Of a stretch of DNA of 64,000 bases, positions 10,600 to 21,210 are shown one piece after another. The notes under the pieces were generated by a model. It searched no databases and was not told where the DNA came from. It saw only the letters and a program-made list of their open reading frames with translations. The translations under genes and the position numbers were made by a program. The stretch is taken from positions 737,751-801,750 of the forward strand of contig CAJHNH020008554.1 in NCBI GenBank assembly GCA_905116865.2, read 5' to 3'. Every line of letters starts with the position of its first letter. Positions within the stretch are counted from its first letter, which is position 1. This DNA comes from Candidula unifasciata (Eukaryota > Mollusca > Gastropoda > Stylommatophora > Geomitridae).

Positions 10600-13500
10600 A
10601 TAAGACAATTTACACCAAAAAAGAAAGCCATAGCGATTAGTTCTTTCAAATACATTTCACTGTTGTTTGGTACTGAAAATTAACACATGGGCGCATCATT
10701 AAATCCCAATTTAGAGAAAATAACAAACATACATAATGAAGAAACTTTTGACAGTAAATCAAAAACAATATTCATACACACATGCTGCAAAAAATTATCT
10801 TAATGAAAGCAAGAATAGCATAAGCTAATGCTGAGGCAACTTAGGTAGTTTGTGTGGATTTATACTCCCCAGATCATTTTAAAAAAGATTAAATACTTTA
10901 CTAATTAAAAATGCCACAAAGCAGGCATTATTTCTTTTTCTTCTTCTTCTTGTTCTTCTTCTACTGTGTTTGCCCTTTAAAGGGCAGTTGGCACATTGTT
11001 GTTTACAGCTAGGCTGCAATATCTGCACCTTTCAGCCAACATATTTGATTTGAGCACACCCTCAACTAGTTACCTTTTATGACATGCTTGCTAGGGGACA
11101 GCGGATCTGCTTAAATAAAAATACAGCTCCTGAACCTATTTGGGGACAAAGAAAGTATTTGAGATTAAAATAGATACACACTGTCATCTAAAAATAATAC
11201 AACTGGTCATGAAAAATTAACAAAAAATCAGCAACAATAAAACACATTTATAAAGAAACATTTGTAACGAAAAAGATTTAGAAACAAATTAGGTATCCAA
11301 GAGGTATCAAACTGGGTGCATCGCAACACCCATAATGCAAAACTGTATGCTCTAGGAGGGAAATACAAACAAACAAAACTATACAATAGAACTGAATGCT
11401 GGAAAATATAACAATCAACAAGGAGAGGAATAAAATGATTAAAAACAGTTACTGAAAAGGGATGGCCATTGAAAAAGCCAGTTTCATTAGTTTACTGTAA
11501 CAAAAATAAAAAGATGCAAAACATTATGTGGTGGGTGGGATTCACATGAAAATCTCTGAACAAGCCTGAAGCACAAATTGGAGGTCAGAACTAGTGCAGT
11601 TCTATGTTGTGGGAGACAAAGCAGGTATAAATGGTGTCTAAGCTTCAAGGTGCCATTTAAAGTCATTAGATTTTAATGACATCGACAGTGCCCTTTCAAC
11701 AATGAAGAATTTCCAGTTATTAACAAAATCTGTTCTACAGTTCAAAGAATGCTGCAAAGATTTTTTATGTTAGAATATAACAGGTCAAAAACATCTTAGT
11801 CATTGCAAAGTTTTAGGAAAAAAAATTGTTCTACATTTTTTCATTGAGCAAGTACTCGACTTTTATTACTTTATATTAACAGCTCTCTAGATACGCATGT
11901 GTCGTGAAATGATAGCCATTACGCATCGGTCTGTAAGGCTGATAACCTGTCTTACCTGTAATCTTCACAGAATTCAAACTTGGACTCGCCCAGAAATATA
12001 TAGTCCCTTATATCTATATATATAGGCCTGTATTGGACAACATTATTATGTCTGCCTTTTCTGGTTACTTTAACTAAACTCCACTTTTAAATGTATATCT
12101 CTTGGAGATATATTAAGGGAGTTATTTGAGGTTTCTTGGAAACCGATTTACTCCTTGCCCCAGTATACAAGGGACTTCTTTTGTACCAACGCCTGAAGTG
12201 TCTAAGTGACGCTATTCTCCTTGCCAGCTTCTCAAGCGTCCAGATGTGTTAATCTGTGCCTGTATAAATTTCACTTTTCAAGGCAATCTGGAATGTCTCA
12301 GTTTTTACATATGCTTGGGTAAGTTAATTATAGTTTACGAGTACCTAGAATGATGTCTGTAAAGTAGTCACTGCTGTAGAGAAATCAGTATCGGCTGTGT
12401 GATCCCACTTAGTTCGACCGTTCTTGATCGCTAGAGAAGCGGATTCGAACGTAGATCTTCCACTGTACAGACTAAATAGCTTATGCCCTCAATAAACCAC
12501 CCATACTGGTAAAACTTAATACCCTTACAATTGTGTACGTTTTAAACTAACTATAGAAGTTGTGCATACCAAATGGGGCCAGAATTAGGTCGGGACTGTG
12601 TCGTCCAGTGTATGAGTATGGTTGACCCAGATCAGTGGATGGTAAGACGGGCGGTTGGGAGCTAGTGAATGCAGGTACTGACAGTAAATATTGGTGTCTG
12701 TGTGCAGAGTGAGGGGGAGAGAGAGAGTGATATATGTGTTAGACCACTTTATCTATCTCCACTGTATATCTGACTTGCCTTCTCTTGCACTAAACAGACA
12801 GATGAATATAGGAGACTTATGTCTCTTGGTCTGGAAAGGCATTCTGAGGAATGAAACAGGAGAGCAGGGTGGAGTAAGCAGATGTGGGATATGACTGATG
12901 CTTGTTCTGTCTTTCCTGTCAAGATGTTACCCTCTTGGTGATGACTAATTCTGAGTTATTTCTTGACAGGATGAGTCCTTTGTGAGGAGCTGGCAAAAGA
13001 TTCACAGTCCAACCAACACCCACCAACCTAACCCAGCAATCAATTAACCCATCACCCACTTATTATCACCCGACTACCAATTGAGAAGACTGTCCTCAAG
13101 ATGGGGTACAATATAACCCAAACATCATCCAGTGCCAGCGCATGTGTGTAACTCAGGGACAGTACTGTGAGTTACTCGTGGGAGCCGGTTCTGTGTACCT
13201 ATCCAGTTGGCGTCCTCTATGGTGAGGTGCTCTTCCATTACCTGATCCAGTTGAGCAGAATTACCAGGGTCAAAGACAGTCGATTCACCCGGAGCTGAGT
13301 GAGGCATCAACAGTGGAACTGGGATAAGTGACAATTATGTCTCAATTATGCTATATTCCCCATAGCTCCACTGGATTCCAAGGATGAATATATGCTTCTT
13401 CCAAGACTGTCTGACTGTTTAACTTTGGTTGATTATAGTCATTGTATTCTGGAATCCAGCTGTTGTGTTTTGACATCTACTTCACTATTTTCTATTTTGA

Positions 13501-14900
13501 ATATTATACTAAATACATGCATTCATTTTCATGGCTGACTTAGGTTTCTCTATTTCACCTTTTTAAGTGTTTAGCAGTTGTGTGTATATGTATCTTCATT
13601 ATATGTGTTAACATGGTTATGATAATGACTTATCATAACCTGGGGGCTTTCTTTAGTAAGTAGTGGGGGTGTCCAGCCAAGTGTGCCTAGAAATATTGTA
13701 TTCATATACTGATATATTTTGTAGTGCCAATACTTGAGTTGCCCTACTCCAGAGATAAGTTGAGCGTATATTGGCCACGGGGAATCCCTTAGACCAATAC
13801 GAGCCAAACGACTCAACATAATTATCTCTGAGTGCTGTTGGTTCTGAAGGAGAAATCCTTACATTAGGCACGCGACAGGAGTGATATGTGACAGCATGAA
13901 TTAAAGCTATAAGTGGAAATTATTGCATTAATTCACTAAGAAATTAAGAAAGGTAATGAGTTTGTTAGTTTAACAATTAACTAGGAGATTAAGACCAATA
14001 TGTATGTTTGGTGTTATCAAACAACTTATGGTGCTCTGTTTGATATAGGAAGAGTCAATAGTTTCTGGCCGCTGAAAATGAAAATCAGAACATCAGTACT
14101 GTATTTTGAGTAGCACTACTAATTATTATACATACAGCAACATTGATTATTTTATATAAACTAATCTCTCCTGGCAACTGTGTACATGACACATCAACAT
14201 GTAATATTTCTTTACTGCCAAATGCACATGTTCTATTATTACTAACACTTAAAAATTAAGATATGTTTCTGAAAATATTCCGCAATACATATTACTCTTC
14301 CTGTGGTTTTAAAATCGTGTACAAACATAACAAAATAACACATTTAAATCCAGACGAAAACAAAACCAGCATTAGAGAGAAAGTGTGAATAAAACCATGT
14401 CTGGATTATATTGACAGACAAAGAATAAAATGGTTACTGAGAATGCAGCCAGACCAAACTGCATATGAGACATTTTACAGCAGAACACCTGGGAGGTAGG
14501 CCAGGGAATTACTAAGAAAGAGAGGGATACACGATGTACCTGAAACCTGTAAAAATATGAACAAATCCACCACCCTAGAAGTGCAAGATAAATAAAGAAA
14601 ACCATGACACTAGGGTACACCTGGTATCAATGAGATGACAAAAGAAGAAGAATCCAGATATTGGAGGAATCTTTTTCTGATCTGTTCAGCTCTGTATTAA
14701 ATCTAAGAAGTAGAAGGGATATTTTCTGAGTGGTACAACGGTGTTTAATTCAGGCAATGGAGGGATTCATCTGGTTTATCCCTGACTTAAAGACAGCAAG
14801 GAGATTTCTCTTACTGATTAATTTATGTGGAACAATGTCATAAAAAGTATACTAGAGATTTCTCTAGAGAAGAAAGTCCACTCAACATATAGCTTCACCT
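10600..14900. other. AT-rich spacer with no recognised gene
   Basis: I see no coding exon, RNA gene or transposase over these 4.3 kb. A CTT/TTC run lies near 10930-10962. The sequence near 10960-11110 (AGGGCAGTTGGCACA, TTATGACATGCTTGCTAGGGGACAG) resembles 16.99-17.14 kb in reverse orientation and is an old dispersed repeat. The open frames here are short and look like chance. Confidence 0.5.
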
Positions 14901-14910
14901 CTTTATGTGC

Positions 14911-15215
14911 AGGTGAGCCATCATGGTGCAGTGGCTAGACGCTTGCCTGTGGATCCTAAGGTCCCGGGTTCTAATCTGAAAGGACTCTGAAACATGGGAA
15001 GTAAAGGCAGCTGGTGTGACGTTGCTATCCTTTTGCTGTCAGGTTGACCTAGCATAAAATGAATACCAAAATGGGATTCTATAGTCCTGGGAAGTAAAGG
15101 CGGCCGGTGTGATGTTGAACACTACACTCAGATAGTGCTGATTGGTCGATAAAAATATGGGTCTAGCTCCATCTGCCTAATGCATCAATGGCATGGATAG
15201 ATTCTTTCCCTTGTA
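14911..15215 (+). repeat. tRNA-headed SINE, family D (best + copy)
   Basis: It has an A-box-like TGGTGCAGTGGCTAG at 14924-14938 and a B-box-like GGGTTCTAATC at 14966-14976. The body is CCTGGGAAGTAAAGGCGGCC and GATTGGTCGATAAAAATATG. The family is abundant here, with copies at 8.1, 16.5, 20.0, 23.1, 28.8, 36.6, 37.4, 37.8, 38.1 and 54.6 kb. The tRNA-like heads are SINE promoters, not working tRNA genes. Confidence 0.8.
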
Positions 15216-15399
15216 AATACACATAACATCACAAACACACAATTGACTGTATATTTTAAAATAAATGTTCAGAGAAATTACGAAAAAGCCAGTCACCTAA
15301 AAGTGTAACATAGTCTATAATGTCACAACAATAAAGGTTAAACACAACAGCAGTATTCATTAAAAAAAGTTAGATAAACAAATTATATACAAGGTTACA

Positions 15400-15660
15400 T
15401 ATAAAATAATGACTAATAATCTAGATGGCATAATTACACCAGTGTACGTTAAAGGTCACAAATTAGAACAAGTCAATCCTTTCAAATATTTAGGATCTAT
15501 TTTAAGTCTCCTAGGGTCCCAATCAGAAATCATGTCTAGGACTGCCCAGACAACATCAGTTCTTGCCAAACAGCAAATATTATGGAGACCCAGAAAGAAA
15601 ACAATTTCCTGTAAAACTAAGCTACAACTGTTCAGATAATTAATTCGTACGTTTACGTAT
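15400..15660 (+). pseudogene. LINE reverse-transcriptase fragment
   Basis: It reads VYVKGHKLEQVNPFKYLGSILS..GSQSEIMSRTAQTTSVLAK, the thumb region (FKYLGS motif) of a non-LTR reverse transcriptase, and stops after about 76 residues. Confidence 0.72.
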
Positions 15661-15860
15661 GGCTGTGAAACGGGGTCTGAAGACAGTGGTTAGTGTTGCT
15701 CAGGCATTCATGTTGACAGAGATCAGTTTCATTTTTATGCCAGGAAAAGCAGGCATGCAAGGAAGTGAGCAAGTTGACAGGCTTGCAGTTAGACCACCGT
15801 GAAGGGCAGACAAGCCATAGACCAGGCTGATTTACAAGGTCCAACAATTAGGTAATGAGA
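15661..15860 (+). pseudogene. RNase H-type LINE fragment
   Basis: Broken frames include SFIFMPGKAG and GSEQVDRLAV, a decayed match to the RNase H C-terminal motif (GNEQADRLA) of the LINE at 43.5 kb. Confidence 0.55.
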
Positions 15861-15864
15861 ATGA

Positions 15865-17110
15865 TTTTAGTATGGCCATCTATGAAGCAAAGCAAGGAAT
15901 CCAAAGAGGCAACCTTCATATATGATCTGGCAACTTTTCATCACCGCCCGATAAGCAGAAAACAAACAAGCAGCAATTGTGTTGACCTAGTCAGAGGTTC
16001 ACTGTTACGTAATCAGCATGGAGGAACAGGTCTACTGTCCTGATGATGTTAAAAGGCCCAATGCATTGATTTCCCTCAAGTTTCACCACTGAGTCTGGCT
16101 GACATCATACCTCAAACAGACAGTCATCTTCTGAAAACCCTTTTGTGTATGATGTCTGATGTCTGGGCTGAGGTCTGGAGTCTGTTGACCATGACATCAG
16201 AAAAATTACTCTCATCACACTCAGAGAATGGAGGATGGCAGAGACCCCTAGAACATGTTCTCTGGTGAATTACAAATGGGTAGAAAGATGTCAAAGCCGG
16301 CCTCTACTATGATGTAAACATGTGTGCAAGCAGAACTTTAATGATACACGTACTGAGGTAGATTCGTGGGAACAAAGTGTCACAGACTGTTTTGAGTAGA
16401 CTGGTAAAATCAGAAAGAGAATAGGAGCAAAGGAAAATAACGGACTGAAGAAAACCGGAGTTTACAGTCGGTGAATACAAAGAAGCAGTAGTTTAGATAC
16501 AAGCTTTTAGATCAACTCAGCTTAAAATAGGTACCAGGCATGTCCTGGGAAGTAGAGCCAGCCAGCATTATACTGAAATCAGCCATCGAATGCTGAGTGG
16601 TCTAAAAATATCTGTGTTGGCACCATATACCATGTGTGTCTCATGGAGTCAAAAGTGATCCTTTCTGGACTTTTATCATGCACAAAAAAATGTCTGAAGA
16701 CAGAAAAGTAAACTAATAACTAAAGTAAAATTAATTTCATTAAGCATAATCATAGAAAAACTGACCCAAAAAAAAGGATCTTTTCAAAGTTTTCTAATTT
16801 GGATATGTATTTTTCAGCACTATAGCGTAAATAACACAACAAACAGAGAATCCCCATAATTATGAATACAATTCTTCCTAAATGCAAATGTAAACAAAAT
16901 TCTGAATGACAAGCTAACATGTAACAAATGTGGTTTAATGTATACATTTGTCTCATATTTATGTTGTCTTGGACAGGAATTTCCTTCAGTATTCACCATT
17001 TAATGGACGCATAGCACAGTGTGTTTTGGTTTTAGCTAGGCCATAACATCTGCCTCTTTTGGCCCAGAACAAAGTATTTCAGCAGCCTCCTAATTAGTCA
17101 CCTCTTATGA
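15865..17110. other. Spacer; one SINE, otherwise nothing recognised
   Basis: A family D SINE lies at about 16500-16680 (+; CCTGGGAAGTAGAGCCAGCC, GAGTGGTCTAAAAATATCTG). The rest shows no coding or RNA feature that I can support. Confidence 0.45.
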
Positions 17111-17200
17111 CATGCTTGTTAGAGGGCAGTGGGTCTATGCCCCCACCGCCCCCAAATGGGGCCCTGGAACCAAAAAGGGGAAGACAGGAAGCAAAAGTTA
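16990..17200 (-). repeat. Family A-related repeat head
   Basis: The reverse complement has GGTTCCAGGGCCCCATTTGG, ATAGACCCACTGCCCTCTAA and CATGTCATAAGAGGTGACTA, close to the head of the GAA-tailed family A, but a different body follows. Confidence 0.55.
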
Positions 17201-17572
17201 ACAAAGAAGACCTTGTACAGCAGGTTTTTGTTTCATTATATAGTAAGTATGGAGAGAAGATGGATACCGAAGTCGATCTGTTGCCTCTGGAAATATTATG
17301 ATAGTAATCTTGATGACCTTGTTTTGAGTGCTAGCTCAAGGTTATAACAAGCCAGACAGGAAGCCCATGCAAGAATATGTTTGCTACGGAATACCCAAGG
17401 CTGAAGAGACCAATGAGTAAGGACGAGAGGTTAGCTCGTGGTCATTTGTGAACCAGATGTCAAAGGATGTGGTGACAATGTCATTTAAATTACATATGCA
17501 TAATAGTTTAACGGTGAATGCTAGTGAAAATTATGCATGTAGGTAAACCGTGTTTGAGTAAATGTTTGAAGT

Positions 17573-17912
17573 TTGAACAATGGATCAACATCATGGCACA
17601 CGGGTTTTAACCCATAAGTCCTCTGTTCTTTTTTTAAAACTCAAGTCTGAGTCTGAAAAAGCTCAGCAAGGTGCACAGGCTCTGTAGCACTGGCCAGGAT
17701 CCTGAAATACTTTGGGTATATTTTTGACTGCCAAGGAATTTTTTACGTGTGCAACAATGCACACAGGCGTCCAATCTCACTACCCAGAGACCAGGGGAAA
17801 TACTAGAAGTCCAAATCCACGTGAACAAATCCCAGCCCTTACCGGGGATTGAACCCAAACCTCTAGCACTCGAGGCGGACACCATGCCTAGAGACCATGC
17901 AGCCCCCTTAAG
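17573..17912 (-). repeat. tRNA-headed SINE, family F
   Basis: The reverse complement starts GGGGGCTGCATGGTCTCTAGG, has GAGGTTTGGGTTCAATCCCC (B-box-like), and ends in CATGATGTTGATCCATTGTT. A second copy at 50.3-50.7 kb matches over its full length. Confidence 0.75.
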
Positions 17913-18149
17913 TAAATGTAATAAAACTGACAGAATTTAGAGAAATCTAAGTGCCATTCTGCATTTTTTTATATGAAAAAGCTGTGTATGGCTCCTTAGA
18001 GAGCGTTGATCATGTTTGACAGTAGTAACAAATAGGCAAGTAGTTAGGAATGCAGTAAAAGCTCATGCCATTGAGAATAGGGCAAAGACAGAAATACTTG
18101 CCAGTCTTTAACACAAGCAGGGTAAAGAAAGCATCATTGCAAAATGTCA

Positions 18150-19175
18150 ACTATTTCTCTTGCCCTTGGAAATACTATACCCTACCAAATTCATCATAAA
18201 ATCCTTCTACAGTGAAACACGTTGCAGTGTAAGCACAAAATCCGGCAACTCTGACTGGTTCCCAGTTGACACAGGAGTGAAACAAGGCTGTGTACAATTA
18301 CCGATGCTCTTTGGAATAGCAGTCAATTGGGTCATGTGTAAATGCACAAATAATACAAATATGGGTATCAAATGGGTTGACAAAATTCTAGAAGACATTG
18401 ACTGTGCTGAGGAAACAGAGCTTTTGAGTTCAACGCACCCAGATATCCGAGAGAGAACAGACCATCTCCAGAATGTTTCAGGAAAAATCGGACTCAAAAT
18501 TAACATCGCAATAATAACAATTATTGATCTTACCAATAGTTCAGATGACATTAAACTAAATGGTCACTTCTTAAAGTCAACAGCTTTACATACCTAGAAA
18601 GTAAGATAACATCTATAGGGGACTCAGCACCAGAAATATCATCTAGAATCGCACTGGCATTTAGTGCCTTCAACAAACTGTCACACATCTGGAAGTCAAA
18701 GATACTCAGCAATCACACAGAAAAGATCCCTAACTCTTACGTGATTCCAGTGCTAACTTATGGTTGCGAGAGCTGGAAAGCAACGGTAGCTCTAGATTTA
18801 AAAAAAAAATTTAGTTTTGAGAACAAAAGTCTTAGAAGAATACTAAATCTCCATTGAACAAGTTTCAGATCCAAGATGCAAATAAGACAAGAGACCAAGC
18901 AAGACAAAGTATTAAGTTTTATAAGAAAGCGCCCATGGAACTACATCGGCCATGCACTCTGAATGGATAAGACAAGACTTCCCCATCAAGCCCTTATATG
19001 GACACAGGAAGGGAAAAGATAAGAAGGAAGACCAAGAGAGACTCTACAAAGAACCATTATTAGGGAAGGCTCAGCCATGGGCCTAATAAACATCCAAGAC
19101 CTGACGCAAAGGGGTCAACAAACAGCCAGACATGGAGAGCTATGACCTCTGCCCAAGAGGAAAGACTAACTGATA
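18150..19175 (+). pseudogene. LINE reverse-transcriptase pseudogene
   Basis: An open stretch reads DTGVKQGCVQLPMLFGIAVNW (RT motif PxxxGVRQGCxxSP-like). It continues with a decayed catalytic box (DIDCAEETELLS where FADDxALL is expected), then in another frame SKITSIGDSAPEISSRIALAF and a C-terminal domain (GHALWMDKTRLPHQAL, TQEGKR). The loss of the FADD aspartates and the frameshifts show it is dead. It lies directly against the 49-bp minisatellite. Confidence 0.75.
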
Positions 19176-19182
19176 TCTACAT

Positions 19183-19428
19183 TATTTCATATTGCTTTGC
19201 CCCTGAAAATACTATGACAGTAAATCTTAACTATTTCATATTCCCTTGCCGCTGGAAATACTATGACGGTAAATCTAAACTATTTCATATCCCCTTGTCC
19301 ATAGAAATACTATGACAGTAAATCTAAATTATTTCATATTCCCTTGTCCCTGGAAATACTATGACAGTAAATCTTAACTATTTCATATTCCCTTGTCCCT
19401 GGAAATACTATGACATAAAATCTAAAAA
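19183..19428 (+). repeat. 49-bp minisatellite, about five copies
   Basis: TATTTCAT recurs at 19183, 19232, 19281, 19330 and 19379, an exact 49-bp period. The unit contains CTTGTCCCTGGAAATACTA and ATGACAGTAAATCT. A stray half-unit (CTATTTCTCTTGCCCTTGG) lies at about 18148, on the other side of the LINE fragment. Confidence 0.9.
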
Positions 19429-19879
19429 ATGTCATCTATCTTGTTCCCATTGTATCTTGTGGTGTTAAGATGAAGTATAAACAGCAGGTGAGTGCCAGTT
19501 TGTGTGTTGGTTCCCAGGGAACTCTCTTATTCCTCTGACCATCATTTACATGGTCTGCCCTTCTTTCCATTTCGACTTGTTGTTCGCTCTTTCCATCTTT
19601 CCAAACAATAACTAGTGTTCCATTGTACTTATGGGCAGGCACGGAAATCACAGTCCATGGTGAAATCAATTAAGGCTAAGAAAGAAGTTCCTCCTCTCCA
19701 TAGTACAAAATCTGGGCAGTATTGTAAAGGCCACGTAGAAACATTATTGTTAACTGACGTATATGGTCTGTTAGAAGTTAAGTTGGCTGAACCATTTCAT
19801 GTTATTTTATAATTAAATATGGTGAATGCCGCCCCCAAATTTTCATTTTATTTTCATTGTTTTTGATGTTTTCTCTACG

Positions 19880-20065
19880 TGATATGTCCAGCCCTTTTCT
19901 AATAGGGCTAGACCTATATTTTTTTAGTCCAATCATCACAAGATGGGTGATGTGGTCAGCATCACGCCGGCCATCTTTACTTCCTGGGAGTGCACCCGGA
20001 ACCCACTCAAGGCTGGGTTTTGACCTAAGAGTCAAGGTCATTTATGAAAAAGTCAACTCTGTCTA
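19880..20065 (-). repeat. tRNA-headed SINE, family D (truncated)
   Basis: In reverse it carries TTGACTCTTAGGTCAAAACC, CCCAGGAAGTAAAGATGGCC and CTGACCACATCACCC, as in the body of the 14.9 kb copy. Confidence 0.65.
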
Positions 20066-20531
20066 AACTATGTTGATGGTTAAATTATATTATTCTTTTA
20101 AAGAATTGGTGGGTTATGGGTTAATTTGATTTAGAGTGGTCTAGAGTTTAAAAAAATGTAAGAAATAAGCAAACCCTGAACAAATCTCAATCACATATAT
20201 TTACTAATCAGCATTCTTAAACAGAGGAACAACAAGTTAGAGGTGAGAGTTTGTACACAGAAAACAAAACAAGTCAAGAGTAAAAGTGAGCACATAAAAC
20301 AAACTCAAAATCTTGTCTAGCTCTAGTGTAATTAACTTATGTAAATGATCGTGTTTTAAACTAAAAATACACGGAAGACCATCTTCTTTGTGGAGGTGGC
20401 CCTGACTTAATGTTGAAACTTTAAAGTTTTAATTGAGGATAATATTTTTATTTTCATAAAAAGTGGGAAGATCAAATATGTTAAAATGGCGGTTTATGAA
20501 ACAGATTCTTTCTTTTTCCTGTTTTTTCTTT

Positions 20532-20549
20532 GGGGGGGGGGGGGGGGGG

Positions 20550-20580
<31 letters not shown>

Positions 20581-20606
20581 TGGGGGGGGGGGGGGGGGGG
20601 GGTGAT

Positions 20607-20669
<63 letters not shown>
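20532..20669 (+). repeat. Interrupted poly-G tract, about 138 bp
   Basis: Almost pure G with single A/T interruptions and one TGAT. It produces long spurious glycine/proline frames. It lies about 300 bp beyond the ZMPSTE24 stop, so could fall in its 3' UTR or just past it. Length and sequence may be affected by assembly error. Confidence 0.9.
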
Positions 20670-20670
<1 letters not shown>

Positions 20671-20970
20671 GGGGTGATGCTCACAAACTACAAAACTAGT
20701 TCAATGTTTCAGAAGAAAGCCAACAATAGGTTCAACAACCCCTCTTTTATATATAACTTTTTTTTTTTTTTTGATGGTATCTGTTGTTAAAAAGTAAATT
20801 TTTATACTATAATCATGTAGCTTCTTATAAAAACAAGATGTGAATGTACCTAACATTAAATATTTTTTTTTTAAAGTAAATATTTTTGTCTTCAAGAAAT
20901 ATGCTCACAAATCAATCAAATATTTCAGAAGTAAGACTACAAGAGAATCAACCAGCCTTTCTTTAAACAA

Positions 20971-21210
20971 CTACTGTGTCTTTTTGCTGCCTTTCTCGTC
21001 CTGCTTGAGAGCCTTCAGTCTGTCTAAAAGGGGAGGATGTGAGAAATGCCAAGCAGAATACAACCAGTCACTCAGAGGAAAGCTCAGGTTGTCTTCATTC
21101 AGTTTGATCAGAGCAGACTGCAGCAGGTTGCCATATTTCAACTTGAGAGCAAATGCATCAGCTTGGAACTCAAACTTGCGGGAAATGTGTGTGATGATGA
21201 ATGACAGGAC
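20971..21210 (-). CDS. ZMPSTE24: ZMPSTE24 coding exon 10 and stop
   Basis: Residues 421-499 and a TAG stop at 20971-20973. It contains [13 protein letters not shown] (third zinc ligand E434), [19 protein letters not shown] and the C-terminus KGSKKTQ. The long + strand frame over the same bases is a shadow. Confidence 0.96.
   Translation of the reverse strand, partial: VLSFIITHISRKFEFQADAFALKLKYGNLLQSALIKLNEDNLSFPLSDWLYSAWHFSHPPLLDRLKALKQDEKGSKKTQ

Noticed and set aside
13125..13871. Overlapping minus-strand frames near 13.1-13.9 kb
   Set aside because: No motif, no shared phase and no splice signals; consistent with chance.
14924..14990. tRNA gene candidates (also near 8.41, 30.17, 42.32, 54.33 and 50.64 kb)
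   Set aside because: They have A/B boxes but no proper cloverleaf that I can draw, recur as families and continue into shared SINE bodies.
20463..20790. Long glycine or proline frames
   Set aside because: They are translations of the poly-G tract and have no other protein-like content.
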